64,000 nucleotides of DNA from Caprimulgus europaeus. Its lineage: Eukaryota > Chordata > Aves > Caprimulgiformes > Caprimulgidae. The stretch spans positions 43,936,839 through 44,000,838 of the forward strand of contig OU015532.1 of NCBI GenBank assembly GCA_907165065.1, written 5' to 3'. Below are positions 37,601-49,112 of this stretch, in pieces (the first letter of the stretch is position 1; the number at the start of each line of letters is the position of its first letter). Below the pieces are notes generated by a model, which worked only from the letters and a program-made list of their open reading frames with translations, searched no databases and was not told the origin of the DNA. A program made the translations under genes and the position numbers.

Positions 37601-40600
37601 GATAACTCTTTGCAAGTCAGGTTGGTACAAAACTGCCCTTAAAGACAGAAAAAGCACCAAACAGAGCAATTTCTGTACAAGTTATACAACTTGTATTAAC
37701 TGTATCCCGTGGGTGCAGAAAGGAAAATGGAAAGCAGTCTGTAAAATGTGGACATGATCTGAGTTTTGAAGAACAAAATCTGTCCTACAGGAGACTGGTA
37801 GCTATGTTTGATAGCATTTCCATCAATTACTTCTCACTATTTTTTTTAGGGTGTTTTTTTTCCAAATGCCAAGCTGCTGGTACCCCTCCTGCCCATCACT
37901 CTGCCTAGGCACTCTCTGAGCTGCCTCCTGTAGGTTTCCTTTCAGCTCTTGTTGTTACCAAGATTATAGAGGGCCTCAGGTAAGGACCATAAATGTGTAG
38001 CTTCATAAGCCTCACTGAGAGCAAGAGGAAGCATCATTTCTCTAGTAGCCATTCTATAACACATATTTCTTACTTTAAAATAATATTTTTATTTATTTTT
38101 TTTAAATTTGAAAATTGAAAATTCCACACACTTCACTCTGTCAGTTCATTTATTCTCTTGAATTCAGTGCAAGGTAATCACTCTGGTTGTTCTGTATCTA
38201 TACTGTATTTTTAGCAGTCAGCAGCTTCTTTTAACTCCTCATAACCTAATTTTGCTAAGCTAGAACTCTTTAGAACACATTTTGTGAAATATGGTTCAGG
38301 TTTATTTGTTTATTTGTTTTTTTTTAATATTAATTGACAAAACTGACAGACCAAAAAAGAAATGGAGCAATAGAGAAAGAGAAAAATCAAAGGAAGGCTG
38401 AAAGCTCAAAACAGCTTCATCACTTTGAGACTAAGACATATTTTAGTCCATCAATTTCTCAATTCAACCTTAGGTCAAAACGTATTTTTTATTGCACTAA
38501 TTGAAGCATAATTTTGTTTAATTCAAACTCTGACTCTGTTTACAGTTCCTACAGTGTGAAAGGGAAACAGTTCATTCTCCTCTTACACACTTAAGACTTG
38601 ATTTTTATCGTTCCTGAGCTCTCTTGATTTCAACTGCAGTTGTTGGAACATTTAGAGTGCTAGATATTTTATCAATAAATAATCTAATCCTCTTCAGAGC
38701 TGCATATGATCCATAATGTATTTTACAGGATCAGTAGTACTTTTGAAGCTAAATCAGTGCAGAAAAATTCTTTCAGCTTTTCTTGATGTGATTAGAGATT
38801 AAGGGGAAAAGCATCATTAGCTTTTTTTTTATTGCTTAAAGCAAATGCTTTAGCTTTGCTTTAATAAAATCAGTATCTAAAATACACAAATCACGTATTT
38901 TGAATGACAGAGGGTTTCTGCATGCCACTGCTATTCTGATTCCACCAGATTTTCTTAGAGGGAGTAATTTCCTTCTGTCAGGATTATGTGACAGAGCTAG
39001 AGCTATGTTCAGGACAGAGCTGTCCTCAGAGAAAGAGCAGATTTTTGTTTCCTTTCATTGTGAATTTTTTAGCAGTTTTAGCCTTATTTAATATTATGCT
39101 TGTCCCAGGTTTCAATTATGCAGATGCTCACAGTACCTTTCCCCTTGGAGCAGACAGCTCTTGTCTGACTCAGATGACAGAATGGTTGGACAAGGTTGTC
39201 CAAGGACAACATTTGTTCTGCTCTGGACATTGCAGCTGCCACAGACCTGCTTGGTAAATCCACACTCGCTTATTCTGTAGTCCTCAGGAATGCCAGAACT
39301 TGCCTTACTACCCAAAACTTCAGAAGATCAAGTAGAAGATTTTCCTTAAGATGGGTTAAGGACTACTTTGAGGAGATCAAATCAGCTCAGCTCTTCTCTG
39401 AGCTGTTTTTTCAGTGCTTCCTGTCTTATTTTTAATTATTGTTTTCCATTAAAGAGTTAAAGATTGATTTTGGATGCAGCATCTTCCAGAACCATTAGTT
39501 TCAGTCCCTAGCCTTCAAAACCATCCGTCCCAGTCTCTATGATTATGTGCAGTGAAGCTGGGCTTCATTTAGGATTTGCATTTCCTAGGACGAAAAATAA
39601 CTAAAGGCTTTCATGAAGAGGGGGGAGATAAAGCAAGCAGGACCTTCCTACTCTGCATTTTTTCCAGTTGGGGCTAAGCTTGACTGTAGCTCTCCCCCAC
39701 CCATGCAGACATTGAGCTTTGCTCCTGTAGGTCACAAACAGCATGATTTTGCATTTCTGCCTGCCTGCAGGTTTGGGTGAAGTAAAGCAGTGGGGCTTTG
39801 CAGAGTGGGGCAGCTGGCTGAAATGCTTCTTGCTCTCTTGATTCTTTCTTTCTCTTTCAAAGTGAGTTGCACTAGTCCTTGTGGGAAGGAAGGAGAAGAT
39901 GGTGGTTTTGCACAAACATTCTCAGAGACTGTTCTTTTCTTTGGCAACCTTGGAATTTCCCCAAAGGCTTTTGTTTCTTGCAGCTCCTCTGATATATTTT
40001 TTTCTTTCCTAAGCCCCAACCAAACTTGGTCGCTCTCTTTCTGTAACATAATAGAAAACTTTGATCCATCCAGACCCTTTGGAATGCCAAGGCTGTAATA
40101 AAATAAAATAAAAATAATAAAAAAAAAAGATGTGGAGGTATGGCTGCTGCTTGCCTCTGGTAGATGGATTTTATCAGAAAAAGTAGTGCTGATTTGTATC
40201 ACTCAGCCACACCAAGGTTATACAAAGAGCAGCAAAGCCCCAGGAGCATAACAGTCGGTCTGCTCTTAACCTCAACCTTTATCTCTCACAGCCAGCTTCC
40301 TTCCCACACCACAGGCACCACGTGTTGTTTTACACTGAAGCAACACTCAGCAACTGAGGTCTGTCTGCCCAAAGAATGGAAAGGGAAAAGGAGGATGACA
40401 TGAACACAAGATGAGTGGGCAGCATGAGGACTAACAATTATGAAGCAATGTTCTTACAAACCAGTGCCAATCTACTACACCTGCCACAGTGTGTGAGCTT
40501 TGGAGTCCTCAGAATGGGCTTTTGGTCAGCCATTTCTTTTTGTCTCAAGCTGTTATCTTCAACTCTAGGTGATGAGAAGGGAGTTTGACTGATAACTGCT

Positions 40601-43600
40601 GAATGAAATGAGAGAAAGCTGAAGGAATCAAAGGGTGATAGCACCTGCCTCAAGTCTGCCGGAAGGCACCCATGACTAAAACCAGTGCCCCCCATGCCCC
40701 AGGGGGATTAATTTATTGTACCCAGAGGTTGGTGGCAGCTCCCATAAGGTTCTATCACTAAAAGGTCACACCACTCCAAATCTGATTTGAAATTTGTTGA
40801 ACCCCAAAAATAAGTAGGGAAACTGGTTGTACTCTTTTATGCATCCCCTGTAAATCACCTCTACTGGTGGAAAAGTGGTCCTCACTGGGGTTCATAAGGA
40901 GTGAGGCCTTCTAAATCCTTCTGCAGGGAAAAAATTCCTGAGTATATGTGCCTGGAGAACAAAAAGAAAACAAAGGAAAGTCTAAAGCCCAAGGGTAAAA
41001 GTCTGTCTGAGTAAGAATGTGTTGGTATTTACTATTGAATTACTAACAGACAGGGCAGATATTTGGTTCTTGAGGGCTTTGTGATCAATATGTTGCAGAA
41101 ATCAGACTAGCATTTCTTACTCTTCATCTTTCTGATCTGCAACATAAAATCATAAGCCGTTTATAAACCTGAGATGGGGTAGGCAAAAAAAACCAAACCA
41201 AACCAAACCCAGAGACAGCTGCACAGACCAGCAGCTGTGACACACACAGGAAATTTGGATGGAAAGAACCATTAGTGCATTGAGACCATCTCCTCGCCTG
41301 TTAGCAGGGCCAGCCCCCTTTCAGCAGACTTTGAAAAAGCAGCTCCTTCACAACAGAAGATTTTGGGCTTCTTAAATAACCTCTCAGTGAAAAATGCTTT
41401 TCAGATATCAGTCTCTGCATCACCTTTTCTAATTTGAACTTGTGTCTATCCTGCAACAGAAACAGGCCTCTCCTCTGGATTTAAAAGACCTGTCAAACTA
41501 CCATTTTGCTCTGTGTTATGACTGTTCCTCTCTTGTTCCACATCAGGTTCAATTACATGACAAAGCCCATCCTAGGATAACCATATGATGACTAGGGACA
41601 GCTATTTTGCAGCCAATTTGTTGAGTGATGGATGTGTGTCTTAAATATTAGAGGAAATAAATAGCAGGCAAGACTGTACGTGCCTCTTGGCCAAAATGCA
41701 CATCTCCCATCAAGCCTCAAATATTATAGTTTTGCTTTGCAGACCATCTGCTTATCCTCTCAGTCCCTTAGGAATGGAGAGTATTACACATGGTTGATAA
41801 ACACAGATTTAAATTTTAGAGACTTTGTAACAACTCTGTACTTGGGTCATCCTGATTTCCTGCTGATAATCTGACCAATTTCAAATTAATTCTGAGGAAA
41901 AAATCCAAAGTAAATGTTCCATGTGTAACTGGATAAAATTCATGGCCATTCAGTGTCCATGAATATTCTATCCAAAACTAAAACCTTTTATATTATCCTA
42001 TTACAAACTACTAAAGATACTCCATGGAAATTTTTTGAAGAGCCACAGCTGGAAAGCTCCTAATTGCATTGACAAAATAAGAGCTCTGAAGTCTTGTCTG
42101 GCTCTTAAGCCCAGTCTATCTTCTTCCCCATCTTGCCAAACATAGAAAACCATGTGTTTTCTGTCAAAGTCCCACAGCAAACCATGTGGAAAACAAAGAG
42201 CTATAAATAACTCCTCCCCAACATGCAAGGTGACTAATCTGCTGCTTCCAATAATATCACCCTCCAAACCCCCAAAATTTTCCTTTGCCTTTACCTGTCT
42301 CTGTATTAAAGCCACTTTGCTGTGCTCTTTTCCTGACCATCTCTCTCTTGGTAGCTCATCCTACTATATTTGGTGTTCTCTTTCAATCCTCAAATACTTT
42401 AAAAAAATGTCACTTTGATTACCTGTAACCTCTGAATAACTCTTGTGGAAAGGCAGACTTCATAACAGTAAATGGAATTGCAAATGCTAACCTAGGAGGG
42501 TATGATCCACTGTTCTGGTGTCTGGCATTATCTTGGTTGTGTCTGTACTTGTATTTAATCCTTGACTCATTAGCTGGCCACCTGCACTCTCTGTGCCTTT
42601 ATTTTCCTTGTTGGCCATGGGGAGATACATGTTCAGCACCTTATTTGAAGTAAAATACTGTGTCTAAAGAAGAGTAAAATGTTTTGAGATCTGTTAATTT
42701 AAAAGGTGTATTTAAAAAAAGGAAACAAGCAATATAAGCACTAAATGCTACTACTACTACCACAAAGAAAAGTCAGCTGAAACTGTGCTACACAGCTTAA
42801 AATCCATACAGCTCGGGGGAAAAAAAAATAACACAGGGAAGGATTTCCTCCTGCTGTCACTGCTGTCACTCACCCTTTATCAATTACAGGGTGTAAATCA
42901 CCCACTCGGTCTTGAATCTGCCCTACATTAATGGAAATGATCCCAAAAGTGGTGGTGGTGTTACTAAGGATAAGTTAACAATTTCAAAGGGAGGAGAGTC
43001 CATCAGCCTAAGACATTATAGCACAGTTCTACAAACCTTTGCATAATAGTGGGACAACAGGATGTTTTCTCAAGAGGATTGGGATAGATATGTTTGAAAC
43101 TAGGAGATACATAAAGCACATGATAGGGAAGTTTATGCAGAGTTTTCAGGTCTGTTTTTAGCTAACCACTTAGTAATGACTATGGAAGTATTTTTAATTT
43201 TGCACTGTGTTTTAGTGTGCCAAAGAACAAAAGTTGAACTGAGCAAGGGAGATGATTTCATTTGTTGTTGAAAAAGAAATCTCTCACATGACTTAAGTCA
43301 CACAGTTAATGTAAGTCACTAGCTGTATTTTTTTAATTTATCTTTTTCTCTCTAATAATTTATTCTATAGGTTTTGTCATTCACTTGTTGCATTTTCACA
43401 TGCATCATTTCACCCAAATGTTCTCACCTACTGCTAAAATAATAATGGCAACAATAACAATTTTGTAATGTGTTGAAAATCAATTATTTGTGTTGGATAC
43501 AGTATTTCAGAATTCTGAAGGAGTTAGTTATTTTGAATTTATTATGTATTTTGATAACCTTAGGGTGAGTCATAGTAGGGAAGACTGTCAGTAAATGAAG

Positions 43601-45280
43601 AACTGAAATCTTTATTGCTTTTCCATATTTTCTTTTTGAGTACAACTTTGTCTGTTTGTTAGCTGGTTATACAATAAGAGTTTGGAAGAGAACAGCAGAG
43701 GAGCAGTATTCCAGTGAAAGAAATTACAACTTTATTTTTGTTTGTGTATTAAATTAGTTCTTTTCATCTGTGAATTTTCCTAGATTTTTCCAACTGATGC
43801 CACAGTTTAAAATTTAATTTCTGCAAGAGATCTATAGGCATCTTTTCCTGATAAATTTGTTTAGACAGTCAAAGTCTGGAAGTTTCCTCTGCATACTTTA
43901 GCAAATCTATATGGAGTCTATATATTAGTTTAAAATAGGAAAGTTAAACTTCACTGGGCTATGAAAATATGGCTTCAAAATCATTTATCTGCACATAAAA
44001 ATTGTAAATGCTTTATATATAGAAAATATTGATCATTATGGAGTTTTTTGGATGGCTTGATAATAATCTCCTTGTTTCCTTGTGTTTTGCCAGACCTCTC
44101 AGACTTCCTCTTTGCCATAACTTGCCCTCGCTCCTTGTATATTTTTAATATTTCATGTCTCTGTAACTTCTTGTCTCTGGGCATCAGTGTTTCCCTGACT
44201 ATAACCATAGCTCCCTTGGCCTCTTTATTCTCTTTTCTGTGTCATTCTTTTGTCTTTCTATGTTGTCTGGTGCTTTCCAAGTCGTTCTATTCCATGCATC
44301 CCTTTCTAGGTACCGCGCTGTTTTCTCTCCTCAACGCTCCGGTTTGTTAGGACAGTGCTGAAAAGGTTCATGGTTCAGCTCCATCTGCAGGCTTAGGAGT
44401 AAAGCCTGTTGTAACTAAGCACCCTAACAAAATATTTTTGCAGTGCAAATAAGTCCTCTGTGTGGGAGGCCAACTTTTCAAATGTGCAGTGTATCGTTTG
44501 AAAAATTCTCTTGGGGGCTCTGACCTTGTAGGCAAATCTCTTTAAAAACTGGTTCCAAATGGCTTTTCTGATGAACAGTCCAGACAGTGTCTGCTCAGCA
44601 AGGCTGTCTTCTAGCAGGCCAGAAGGAAATCTTGGTTGTGTCTGTACATGTAGCTCATCCTAGCCCAAACGAGGAGAACTCAGCCTGCTTCACCCAAAGT
44701 GCCAGTGCAAGAGGAGCTAGGACAAAAATCAGTGACTCCATTTTGACATGGGCAGGAAACAATGAGAGGGAGGGGGCCTTGTTTCTACAGCATAAATAAC
44801 ATTTTTGTGACTCCCATATCATGATTCAGCAGCTCTGATGTCAATTTACAGTAACAAAGGAGACGGGAGATGGTCTGTGTGGGAAGGAGTGTTGACAAAA
44901 GCATCTTGTACAACTTCCTCTGGGTTCCTCAGCTGTGTTATCAGGGGTGGGCAGCTGTGTAGGACAAGCCCAGCATTAGGGGAGCAAAGCCCCAGACTGC
45001 TGAGAAGAGGTCTGTGGCAATAGCAAGAAATGAGTGTGGTAGATAAGCTTTCAAACTCAGGATCTATAATCTTTGTGGGGCCACTGGCTCTGCCAACCAG
45101 CAGATGCATTTGCTCAGTGTTAGTAAATGCCTGTGCTGGAAGAAAAACACGCTGCACACTGTTCGGAGCATATCCCATTTCTGATAGTGCAGAATTTGTG
45201 AAGCTCAGAAATACAGCATGAACCTAAAAATGTCATGGTTGGTTAAAACATTTTTAGGTCCTTGCAAAATTAATTTGGGG
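34650..45280. other. Intergenic sequence between candidate URE and the inverted-repeat region
   Basis: No gene is seen. The sequence is AT-rich with poly-T and poly-A runs. Notable sites are a RUNX/MYB-like AACTGTGGTTT (36444-36454), a perfect octamer ATGCAAAT (37472-37479), a MIR-like fragment (42590-42715) and a short AAACC repeat near 41190. The open frames at 39601-40202 on both strands overlap each other and show no protein family. Confidence 0.65.
42590..42715 (+). repeat. MIR-like SINE remnant
   Basis: CTCTCTGTGCCTTTATTTTC followed by CCATGGGGAGATA and, later, AAATGTTTTGAGATCTG follows the order of the central and 3' parts of MIR (CTGTGCCTCAGTTTCC, then ATGGGGATAAT). It is heavily decayed. 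The assignment rests on remembered consensus order. Confidence 0.45.
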
Positions 45281-45286
45281 TTCTTT

Positions 45287-45304
45287 TGTGTGTGTGTGTG
45301 TGTG
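45287..45304. repeat. (TG)9 microsatellite
   Basis: A pure TG run of nine units, about 230 bp left of inverted-repeat arm A. Confidence 0.95.
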
Positions 45305-45411
45305 TTCAGATTTTTCAGTTTTGTCAGTTTCATGTTTTCACATTTTTCATGTTGCCTGACAATGATGATAAAAAACACTTCTGAAAGAAAAAGAAACTGA
45401 GATTCCACAGG

Positions 45412-45433
45412 ACCTCTCAGTGTGCTGAGAGGT
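45412..45433. repeat. Perfect short hairpin
   Basis: ACCTCTCAG and CTGAGAGGT form 9-bp perfect arms around a TGTG loop. It sits about 100 bp left of inverted-repeat arm A. There is no T-run and no flanking gene to suggest a terminator role. Confidence 0.85.
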
Positions 45434-45531
45434 TTGGCCTCTGAGAAACACAAAACAGGAGATAAAATACGAAACAGTGTGAAGTTGTGGGGGAAAAAAA
45501 AGATTTGGCAGTACTGTATCTCACAACTTTG

Positions 45532-45881
45532 CTCAGCTATCTTTTCTCTATCACTATTGTATCTGATTCTGTCCATACCCAACTACACTAAGATCAGTTT
45601 TCTAGACCTCATCTTTGGGATGCTATGCCTGCATCCCATTTTTCTCTTCCTAAGACTTACTTTGAGTTGGTTCCTCCTTAACCTTTCTTGCCCCATGTTC
45701 CTTCTAATCATTCCTCTTGATGTCTCTGCTAAATTTACTTCTGTCTGCAACTTTTCAGCACCCATCATAACACCAGGAAACCATTGCTGTGTACTGGATT
45801 GCTCATCTTGGACGTTGCGTGTGAGTTGTTCTGTCTAACCAAAACTTCAAGTTTTTCAGATGACTGGTAGCAGTGAATGTT
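45532..45881 (+). repeat. Inverted repeat arm A (350 bp)
   Basis: This block matches the reverse complement of 48763-49112 with about 16 substitutions and no indels. It contains an open frame of about 93 codons that is also open in arm B, but most of the differences change amino acids, so the frame does not look selected. I do not recognise the family. It could be one interspersed repeat inserted twice in opposite orientation, or an inverted duplication. Confidence 0.93.
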
Positions 45882-48762
45882 AGTTGAGCTTCAGTGGCGA
45901 TTCTCTTTGCTATTCTTGTTCTGAATCCTCCTCTATAACAATGTCTGACACTGAGTTTCAGTGTTGCCTGTGGCACTCCCGCTATTGCTCTGGTCCTGGG
46001 CTTCTTTCCCAACTAGAAAAGAAAAAAAAGGGCTTCCCCCACCTACTTTGAAGTACCTCAGATGAACTTTGCTATCAACTGCACTTTATTTAGTGCCAGC
46101 TTTATACAGCTTCTGTCACCTTAGACAAACAGAAATGGAAAAACCCTAATCTCATAGTTTTCTTCCGTCTTTGAGAGCATATTCCATATTGGAGCATGTC
46201 AGATGGAAACATAGCAGGAGATGTTCTCCTTGGTCTTCTTATAGAACTGTTTGTAGCAACTTGCTGAGTAGTTTTGTATTTTACCCAAAGGGAGACTGCA
46301 TAGATTCATCAAGAGTCTGGAAGGAGAGTGTAAACCACTGACCTCTATACCATTGTGGCCTCCTCATAAGAACATCAGCCTAGGCTCTAATACCTGGCTT
46401 GAGGGGGGCGTTGTTCCAACTGCTTTGGAGATCCTTTTGCACTCCATGAACCCCTTCATTACAGGGGTCTGATACCGAGCCCTTTCTGCACACCATGCCT
46501 TAGAGTGTAAACACTCATCTTGCAACCCTGCCAAGTGGTGGCTACTCCACTTACAGGGCATGTAGCACCGTGCAGTCTGGAGCCTGCAGCAGTCAGGGTG
46601 AGTGACAGCACAGGTCTCACCGCTTGCAGTAGCTGAGAGTGTGAATCTTGGCGCTAGAATTCAGAATATGGACCTCACTAGAGAGGGATGTAGACCTCAC
46701 TCCATGCAGAGAATGAAAGTGTGAATGTTGGTTATAAAGTATTTGTATGTCTGCAAGACTGATACTGAAACATCCATACTGACCTCTGCCAACTGAAGGG
46801 TAGGAAACATCGTTTGGGCTGTACCCTGGAGACATGAAGAAGATGTGTTGGGTTGTAGAAATAATGGTTTTCATTATTGAGCACTGAAGAACATACAAAA
46901 ACTCTCTTTCATGGTCAGAACCCAGCATTAACTACATTTAGATATAAAGACCATGTATCAAACACATAACACCTGATACCCAGCTTGGCAGGGTAATACT
47001 GCAGACTCACTATTTAAGACTGAAACCTCAGCAAAGAACAAACCCCTGCTGGTCTTCTGCTAGAGGTCTAGATTCTGCTAGGCCTTCCAGCACTATTTGT
47101 TGTTCATGGTCATATAGATTTCCCTTCCTTTTCTCGCTGTTAAGACAAGGTAGAGCACCTTTCCAGGAGGAATCTCAGTTCTAACTTCTGTAAATCCTCT
47201 GTGGCTCATCCACTTCATTTCACTCATCTGCCCTCATCTGCTCTCTGGCTTTATCTTACCCAGATCAGGCCCATCTTTTTCCTTCTTTATCCAGCATGAC
47301 ACTGAAGTCTGCCCAGATTAAACAGCACTCATCAGACAGTCCATTTCCTCCTTACAAACACCAGTAAAGTGCAGTGGGTCAGACTGGGCTCCCAGTTGGA
47401 AGCCGTGCCTCTGTGCACGGAGGCGGGCATAAGGGAGTCACTGGGGCTCACGGACCAACTTGTGGTGCACACAGAGTTAATATACTGACAGAAACACTGA
47501 GGTTTACATCTGAAAAACCAAATATAAAAATAATATGATGAGTAAGACTAAAATTCCCTGTTCTGAGCTTCCATGGGGTCAGCTCCCCTCCCCCCCATTC
47601 AGGGCTCAGCAGTCACTTCTCCTTTTCTGCTGTGCCTTGCAGAAATGTGTCCTGGGATGAGTCAGAGCAGGACTTCCAGGCAGTAGCATTGCTGCACTCT
47701 GCTCCCACTGAACAGCAGGCAAAAATGCCTGCTGCTGGGGCCTTGCAGCTCCTTTTGTACCCTTAGAGGACTCTCCCTCTGATTCACTTGCTACCCCTTC
47801 ATACTGTTTTGTTTTTGGTTTTGGTTTTTTTGAATCATAGCAAACATTAGGTTGGAAAGGACCTCTGAAGGTCACTTTGTCCAGTCTCCTGCTCAAAGCT
47901 TCACAATTAGATCAGGTTGCTCAATGTTAATGCCAGATGAACTTCTGAAAATCTGCAAGAGATACCACAGCAACCCTAGACACTTCTTTCAGTGCCTGAC
48001 TACCTCTGTGGGGAAGAACTTCTTAAAACCTTCCTGCCCTATCCACATTCATGGTCTGTCCTTAGGGGTTTCTCTGCTTGCCCGTGCCCTGTCAGTGCTT
48101 AACATCTAATCTTACACATGTGGTCCCTCCAGAGATGTTTTTATGTGCCCTCTCCAGAGATTTTGCTAAGGCTCTGGTACCTTCTCTTTGCAGCTGGGGC
48201 ACTTCCAGGGCACCATCCATGTCCCACCCTTTTTCAAAAGTGAGCTTCTGACTGTAAAAGAAGAAAAACTACTCTTAAGAACAAACTGGGGACAGAGTGT
48301 GAGGAAGCATGAATTTACTAAGCCACTCTGATCCCTTTATTAGCAAGTTTTATGGTGGAAATTCAGCTGCCAAAAGGTCTTCCTAGGAAAGAAGATCCCC
48401 ATGGTGGCTAGAGAGCCAGACTCCTCTGGAGGGTCCCCTCCTTCAGCCAAAGCAGATGCTTGCCAGGCTTTCAGGAGACACTTGGGGCCCAAGTCCCACT
48501 TTCACTTTGCCTGGCTAAAGGAAAGTCTCCCACTGTGTTGGAGTGACCGAGGGAAGGTTTAGCCCCATCCCTGGGCCTGGGGGTGTTCCCATCCAGCCAG
48601 CACACCACCTCATCTTCACGGGGAGAGGTGACCAGCGGTGCAGCCGTACCAGCCTCATTCCCCAACCCTGACTGCACACAAAGCCCAGGTACCACGATGG
48701 CAAAACAAGTCACTACCAAGCTCTCACTGTAAGGTGCCTGTAACTCAGTCCTAAAGCTGCTC
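45882..48762. other. Spacer between the inverted-repeat arms
   Basis: 2881 bp without a recognisable gene. It holds a CR1 fragment from about 47832. Immediately inside the arms, both sides carry loosely similar words (for example ACTGAGTT and CCTGGGCTT in matching order), hinting that homology may continue at lower identity. That is uncertain. Confidence 0.6.
47832..48120 (-). mobile_element. CR1 LINE fragment, older copy, minus orientation
   Basis: It starts GAATCATAG and continues TTAGGTTGGAAAGGACCTCT, the reverse-complement 3' end of a CR1 subfamily different from the one at 2129. The following block, with TTTCAGTGCCTGACTACCTC and GAAGAACTTCTTA, follows CR1 consensus order. Similarity fades after about 48120 and may extend to about 48230. 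The copy is more diverged than the one at 61769. Confidence 0.8.
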
Positions 48763-49112
48763 AACATTCACTGCTGCCAGTCATCTGAAAAACTTGAAGG
48801 TTTGGTTAGACAGAACAGCTCACATGCAACATCCAAGATGAGCAATCCAGTACATAGCAATGGTTTCCTGGTGTTCTGATTGGTGCTGAAAAGTTGCAGA
48901 CAGAAGTAAATTTAGCAGAGACACCAATAGGAATGATTAGAAGGAACGTGGGGCAAGAAAGGTTATGGAGGAACCAACTCAAAGTAAGTCTCAGGAAGAG
49001 AAAAAGGGGATGCAGGCATAGCATCCCAAAGATGAGGTCTAGAAAACTGATCTTAGTGTAGTTGGGTATGGACGGAATCAGATACATTAGTGATAGAGAA
49101 AAGATAGCTGAG
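48763..49112 (-). repeat. Inverted repeat arm B (350 bp)
   Basis: Reverse-complement partner of 45532-45881 with the same length. The outer end is next to a small tandem duplication (GATAGCTGAGACAGAGAGAA followed by GATAGCTGA) at about 49103-49131. See arm A for the coding-potential argument. Confidence 0.93.

Noticed and set aside
39601-40202. Overlapping 156-codon minus-strand and 102-codon plus-strand frames as a gene in the intergenic gap
   Set aside because: There is no recognisable domain, no splice partners and mixed low-complexity content, and mammals have no gene between SPI1 and SLC39A13.
41260-41580. Possible old CR1 fragment (ACCATCTCCTCGCCTG and following)
   Set aside because: There are scattered resemblances to CR1 3' ends only, too diverged to assign by eye. 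A profile search would be decisive.
45422-45838. A 138-codon open frame with hydrophobic segments, repeated on the minus strand at 48806-49087, as a membrane-protein gene pair
   Set aside because: The two copies differ mostly by amino-acid-changing substitutions, no splice or start context supports them, and the similarity is explained by the DNA-level inverted repeat.
45532-49112. The inverted 350-bp arms as paired retroviral LTRs
   Set aside because: LTRs of one element are direct, not inverted, and no retroviral coding region lies between the arms. Two separate solo copies of an unknown element remain possible.
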